Source of the DNA: Clostridiaceae bacterium
GTDB lineage: Bacteria > Bacillota > Clostridia > Saccharofermentanales > UBA5734
DNA: 10,256 nt
Assembly (NCBI GenBank): GCA_012519875.1
Contig: JAAYPL010000107.1
Location: forward strand, 1-10,256
Direction: 5' to 3'
Notes under the pieces: model-generated
What the model saw: the letters and a program-made list of their open reading frames with translations, nothing else
Database searches by the model: none
Told to the model about the DNA's origin: nothing
Shown: positions 7,938 to 10,256 of the stretch, piece by piece
How positions within the stretch are numbered: the stretch's first letter is position 1
How the letters are laid out: each line of letters starts with the position of its first letter
Program-made: the position numbers and the translations under genes

Positions 7938-8693
7938 TTATTTTTCAGGTTTAGATGGTAGCACACCCGGCTCTTTTTTGACAAGGAGCAGGTAAAGTAT
8001 ACCCATCAACCTGGCTTGGGCAAATAATTGCAAAACAGTGAAGAATGTCGCAACCATGACATACGGCAGAACCAAGTCGGGAATAAAGGACAGGATCAGA
8101 CCGCGCGGCAGGGACAAAAGCAAAGAAAGCAGGATAACCTTAAGGAAGATAAAAAATCGAACCTGACGGGAATCCCGAAAACTTTTTTCCAGCGCGACAC
8201 GTAAAGGGCGATTTTCCAGTGTAAGATTCAAGGGCAGAAAATACAGCACGACCGCCAGCACCAGCAGCGGCAAAAAAGCAAGACAGGCCGAAACAGCGGA
8301 CAGCAGCGCCAGCAAGAGCAAAAGCAGCAGAAATCGCGGCAAAGCGGAAACACACTTCTTGAACGAATCACGAGGCTCCATGCCATCGTTCTGACCGACA
8401 AATAATGTCGCATACATGATGAAAAAAAACGCCCCGATCAGCGTCAGCAGAAATGATAGGCCCAGAAAAAATAAATTGCCGGTGGTCAGAATTGAAAAAA
8501 AAGAATCTGCAGGCATACGCCCGCTCAGCATGGAATCCAGATAAGCGAAATATCCACTGAAATCCGTGTCAACGAACGGTAATAGATAGATCGAAAGGTT
8601 CAGGCAATAAAGAACGATGAACCACACTTGAATCGTTCTTTCTGATTTCATTTTATAAAATTTTAGCGACTCAAGAATGATTCTCAGATTCAC
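7938..8693 (-). CDS. Multi-pass integral membrane protein of unknown function
   Basis: I do not recognise this 251-residue protein. It has about six hydrophobic segments: roughly 22-41, 66-95 (long, possibly one or two helices), 120-138, 139-155, 178-196 and 205-238. A conserved-looking LNLTLENRPLRVALEKSFRDSR stretch lies between the fourth and fifth. A Leu/Ala-rich core with a loop of this type recalls the YciC/GPDPase-membrane-domain group of six-helix proteins, but I cannot assign it. The C-terminus is short and charged (KKEPGVLPSKPEK) and probably cytoplasmic. The start is a GTG at 8693, supported by GAGG at 8701-8704 with a 7-nt spacer; the later ATG at 8651 has no ribosome binding site. 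It stands 97 bp after the HndB-like gene and 54 bp before alaR, so it could belong to either transcript. No signal peptide is apparent. Confidence 0.82.
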   Translation of the reverse strand: MNLRIILESLKFYKMKSERTIQVWFIVLYCLNLSIYLLPFVDTDFSGYFAYLDSMLSGRMPADSFFSILTTGNLFFLGLSFLLTLIGAFFFIMYATLFVGQNDGMEPRDSFKKCVSALPRFLLLLLLLALLSAVSACLAFLPLLVLAVVLYFLPLNLTLENRPLRVALEKSFRDSRQVRFFIFLKVILLSLLLSLPRGLILSFIPDLVLPYVMVATFFTVLQLFAQARLMGILYLLLVKKEPGVLPSKPEK

Positions 8694-8698
8694 CGTTG

Positions 8699-8704
8699 TT
8701 CCTC
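8699..8704 (-). promoter_or_regulatory. Ribosome binding site deciding the GTG start of the membrane protein
   Basis: GAGGAA on the minus strand leaves 7 nt between its GAGG and the GTG at 8693. The downstream ATG at 8651 is preceded only by an A/T-rich run with no Shine-Dalgarno match. Confidence 0.75.
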
Positions 8705-8711
8705 AAAATGC

Positions 8712-8750
8712 AGGCTTTGGCACGGGTGACGGGAAAGCGCGGCAAAGCCT
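8712..8750 (-). terminator. Inverted repeat after the hndB-like gene, possible weak terminator
   Basis: The arms AGGCTTTG (8743-8750) and CAAAGCCT (8712-8719) pair perfectly in the minus-strand transcript around a 23-nt GC-rich loop. Only GCATTTTGA follows, so the U-tract is short. It may separate the HATPase-HndB pair from the membrane-protein gene or be an attenuator. The rest of the 97-bp gap contains a TTGACA-like hexamer (minus strand, about 8766-8771) without a convincing -10. Confidence 0.3.
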
Positions 8751-8789
8751 TGCTATTACTCGGTTGTCAAATCAACTGTTATGGGTTTC

Positions 8790-9161
8790 TCAGCCCTCGG
8801 CTTCGGCCGCCCCAATGGTTAGATCCTGGCATATCCGGCCATTGACCAGATGTTCAACCACGACCCGACGCGCCTTGGCTGCGTCCATTTTGACATAAGT
8901 AATCCGCTCACCGTCCGGTTCAACAATCTCAACGATCGGCTCCAGGCGGCAAACGCCGATACAACCGGTCATCGTGACCGATACATCCTTGAGTTGGCGA
9001 GTACGAACCTCTTCGATCAAAACGTTCATCACCGGACGAGCACCGGCCGCGATACCGCAGGTCGCCATACCGACCACAACCTTACGATCGCCCTCGGTAC
9101 GCCCTGCCATGTCGGCTTTTGCCTTCTCCCGGATCGCCTCAAGCTCCGCTAATGATTTCAT
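8790..9161 (-). CDS. hndB: HndB-like (2Fe-2S) ferredoxin domain protein of NAD(P)-linked hydrogenase operons
   Basis: This 123-residue soluble protein has a charged N-terminal helix (1-27) and a thioredoxin-like ferredoxin fold. Its cysteines are C35 in GMATCGIAAGARPVM, C67 and C71 in TGCIGVCRLEPIVEI, plus a C-terminal C111. It fits the HndB family, small subunits that accompany NuoE-, NuoF- and HndD-like subunits of NAD(P)-reducing or bifurcating [FeFe]-hydrogenases. Compared with the four-cysteine pattern of NuoE/NuoF-type domains, the first ligand position (about residue 30) is Val, so only three standard ligands are present. As far as I recall this is common in HndB proteins, and whether it binds a cluster is uncertain. 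Its ATG overlaps the upstream ATPase stop (ATGA), with GGAGG at 9171-9175. No hydrogenase or NuoF gene follows; a membrane protein does. Confidence 0.85.
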   Translation of the reverse strand: MKSLAELEAIREKAKADMAGRTEGDRKVVVGMATCGIAAGARPVMNVLIEEVRTRQLKDVSVTMTGCIGVCRLEPIVEIVEPDGERITYVKMDAAKARRVVVEHLVNGRICQDLTIGAAEAEG

Positions 9162-9715
9162 TTATGGATACCTCCGAATATTTCCTGCTGCATTTCCGCA
9201 ACAAAATCTCTGATCCACGAAAGAACAGCCGGTTCCCCCAGCGGAACACCATCCAGCAACTGACGTAATTCCGATGTTTGAACCGTTCGTTGCCGGTCGT
9301 CTGAACACATTTGCAGGTCAAAATCGATGTCAGATCCGGCAGCGGATAATATGACCGACCAGGTGGCTCCCAAATCACCTAACGGTGGCCGATCAATGCT
9401 CGACAGACCAATCCGGGCTTCCAGTCTGGTTCCCTGCCCCGGCTGGGATTCAAGCAGAAGCCGGCCTCCGGTCATTTCGCATAATTCCTTGAGAAGCGGA
9501 AGTCCGAGCCCAACGGACCGGGTCGTCCTGGTGGTGTAGAACGGATCTGACGCAAGTGCCAATTGATCCGGACTCATTCCCTTTCCATCATCAACAACCG
9601 TCAGGGTAATCTGATCCGTTGTCCGATTGCTGGCAATGAACACTTGTACAAGACTGGCCTGAGCCTTGATGGAGTTTTGAACGATATCCAATAGATGCAA
9701 TGACAGGTCGTGCAT
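9158..9715 (-). CDS. Stand-alone GHKL (HATPase_c) ATP-binding protein of the hydrogenase-operon type
   Basis: This 185-residue protein begins MHDLSLHLLDIVQNSIKA. The ATP-binding Bergerat fold fills residues 1-105: N-box with N14, G1 box VDDGKGM (41-47), G2 box SVGLGLPLLKE (67-77). There is no H-box, dimerisation domain, sensor or membrane segment, so it is not a complete histidine kinase. The C-terminal 80 residues are unassigned. From memory, such proteins are found between NuoE- and HndB-type genes of clostridial hydrogenase operons, often labelled anti-sigma or sensor kinase; the true role is unknown. A longer frame reaches an ATG at 9748, but that codon lies inside the -10 box of the promoter at 9747-9775. 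The ATG at 9715 is therefore the start, although only a weak GAGAG precedes it. It overlaps the HndB-like gene by 4 bp. Confidence 0.85.
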   Translation of the reverse strand: MHDLSLHLLDIVQNSIKAQASLVQVFIASNRTTDQITLTVVDDGKGMSPDQLALASDPFYTTRTTRSVGLGLPLLKELCEMTGGRLLLESQPGQGTRLEARIGLSSIDRPPLGDLGATWSVILSAAGSDIDFDLQMCSDDRQRTVQTSELRQLLDGVPLGEPAVLSWIRDFVAEMQQEIFGGIHK

Positions 9716-9746
9716 CCGCTCTCTCACTTCTCGATTTGTTCCGTTC

Positions 9747-9775
9747 ATTATAGCACGATGACCAGCAACTCACAA
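9747..9775 (-). promoter_or_regulatory. Sigma-A type promoter with extended -10
   Basis: Minus strand: -35 TTGTGA (9770-9775, 4 of 6 consensus), a 17-bp spacer, and -10 TATAAT (9747-9752, 6 of 6) preceded by TGC, an extended -10. Transcription should begin near 9740, giving about 25 nt of leader before the ATG at 9715. It is the only strong promoter I can see and may serve several genes downstream. Its -35 overlaps the T-tract of the terminator just upstream. Confidence 0.8.
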
Positions 9776-9800
9776 CAAAACCTGCCCATTCTTGGACAGG
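9769..9800 (-). terminator. Intrinsic terminator between the IS30 element and the ATPase gene
   Basis: On the minus strand CCTGTCCA and TGGGCAGG (9781-9800) form an 8-bp stem with one G-U pair around the tetraloop AGAA, followed by TTTTGTTGTGA. It would stop transcripts coming from the transposase side. No T-run follows the stem on the plus strand. Confidence 0.6.
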
Positions 9801-9858
9801 CTGTGGATTGCAAGTTTAAATGAAACGCTCCCCTGACAATGTAAGCGCTCTGTTTCTC
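9801..9858. other. Candidate end region of the IS30-family element
   Basis: This gene-free stretch links the transposase stop to the terminator. The segment around 9808-9831 (ttgcaagtttaaatgaaacg) has the A/T-rich, GC-flanked look of IS30-family terminal repeats. The partner end is outside the window, so the exact boundary and any target duplication cannot be set. Confidence 0.35.
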
Positions 9859-9886
9859 TCAGACCGCCTGGGCGGTCTGAGAGAAA
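9853..9886. repeat. Perfect palindrome over the transposase stop codon
   Basis: Arms TTTCTCTCAGACCGCC (9853-9868) and its exact reverse complement (9871-9886) flank a TG centre: 16 paired bases without mismatch. The arm encodes the last residues of the transposase and contains its TGA. No T-run follows on either strand, so it is not a standard intrinsic terminator. It would make a very stable hairpin at the 3' end of the transposase mRNA. Confidence 0.9.
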
Positions 9887-10256
9887 TCCGCGGCCGGTAA
9901 TCCCCCCAGAATTCTCCGGGGATACATGTTAATCCATTCTTGCAATTCATGTATGTCCTTTCGGGTGTATTGGCTCAGTCGGGTGCCCTTGGGAATCGAG
10001 TAACGAATAAACCCGTTCAGGTTCTCATTACTCCCGCGCTCCCACGAACTGTACGGGTGCGCATAATAGATTCTCGTCCGCTGCCTCTTACCCTGCACCG
10101 ACTGTTCAAGTGCCTGCCAGTCCCAAAACTCAGCGCCGTTATCAACCGTAATACTCTTAAATCGGCTACGAAAACCGCTTAAACCCATTTGACGCTCTAA
10201 TCCGTTTAGCGCCCGTAAGACCGCCTGCTGCGTCTGTGACGTCAGCTTGAGCAAAA
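9859..10256 (-). CDS. IS30-family transposase, C-terminal part (runs in from beyond the right edge)
   Basis: The frame is open to the right edge. The first available start, a TTG at 10254, is not a real start, so the N-terminal DNA-binding part and the first catalytic Asp lie outside. About 132 C-terminal residues of a protein that is normally 320-380 long are visible. They carry the DDE-type catalytic core of the IS30 family: the second Asp in ITVDNGAEF and the Glu in YYAHPYSSWERGSNENLNGFIR. Counting from the TTG, these are residues 38 and 72, the DD(33)E spacing of the family. PKGTRLSQYT and the final YPRRILGGLPAADF are also typical. The visible part is intact with a normal stop, so the element may be active. 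It lies about 110 bp upstream of the ATPase gene in the same orientation, but a terminator separates them. Confidence 0.93.
   Translation of the reverse strand, partial: LLKLTSQTQQAVLRALNGLERQMGLSGFRSRFKSITVDNGAEFWDWQALEQSVQGKRQRTRIYYAHPYSSWERGSNENLNGFIRYSIPKGTRLSQYTRKDIHELQEWINMYPRRILGGLPAADFSQTAQAV

Noticed and set aside
8763..8776. Small GTTG/CAAC inverted repeat after the hndB-like gene
   Set aside because: Four base pairs without a T-run is within chance expectation.
9716..9748. Eleven-residue N-terminal extension of the ATPase
   Set aside because: The ATG at 9748 lies within the -10 element, and the family starts at MHDLSLH.

Overview
The window is a dense, single-direction block of bacterial genes. 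Everything supported reads on the minus strand, so gene order runs from the right edge to the left. Several features point to an anaerobic, Clostridia-like member of the Bacillota: strong GGAGG-type ribosome binding sites, an overlapping alaR-alaT pair of the Bacillus yugG-yugH type, a PurD with the VAPDDPL variant that I recall from clostridia, an HndB-type [2Fe-2S] protein beside a stand-alone HATPase, and NadD together with the Ap4A hydrolase YqeK. This placement is an inference from gene content; there is no rRNA or other marker in the window.

Right end (about 9770-10256): the C-terminal third of an IS30-family transposase runs in from outside the window. Its stop codon lies inside a perfect 16-bp-arm palindrome. 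Beyond the element is a small intrinsic terminator whose T-tract overlaps the -35 of a near-consensus promoter (TTGTGA, 17 bp, TGCTATAAT). That promoter drives the rest of the window. It also shows that the longest reading of the next gene starts too early.

Middle right (7938-9715): a soluble GHKL ATPase without a histidine-kinase core is translationally coupled to an HndB-like thioredoxin-fold ferredoxin. These two normally sit inside electron-bifurcating or NAD(P)-linked [FeFe]-hydrogenase operons. Here no NuoE/HndA, NuoF/HndC or HndD gene lies next to them on the visible side. Instead a multi-pass membrane protein of unknown function follows.

Middle (5115-7883): an Lrp/AsnC regulator overlaps a class I aminotransferase (alaR-alaT type, alanine synthesis), which overlaps release factor 2. 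This prfB is a single uninterrupted frame, without the programmed +1 frameshift found in most bacteria.

Left (1-5097): purE, purN, purH and purD, four steps of de novo purine synthesis, follow with overlaps or very short gaps. purD overlaps the start of a fused NadD-YqeK protein (NAD synthesis plus Ap4A hydrolase), which is still open at base 1. From alaR to nadD-yqeK no gap exceeds about 22 bp, so these eight genes look like one transcript joining alanine/nitrogen control, translation termination, purine synthesis and NAD/dinucleotide metabolism. No tRNA, rRNA, CRISPR array or riboswitch was seen.
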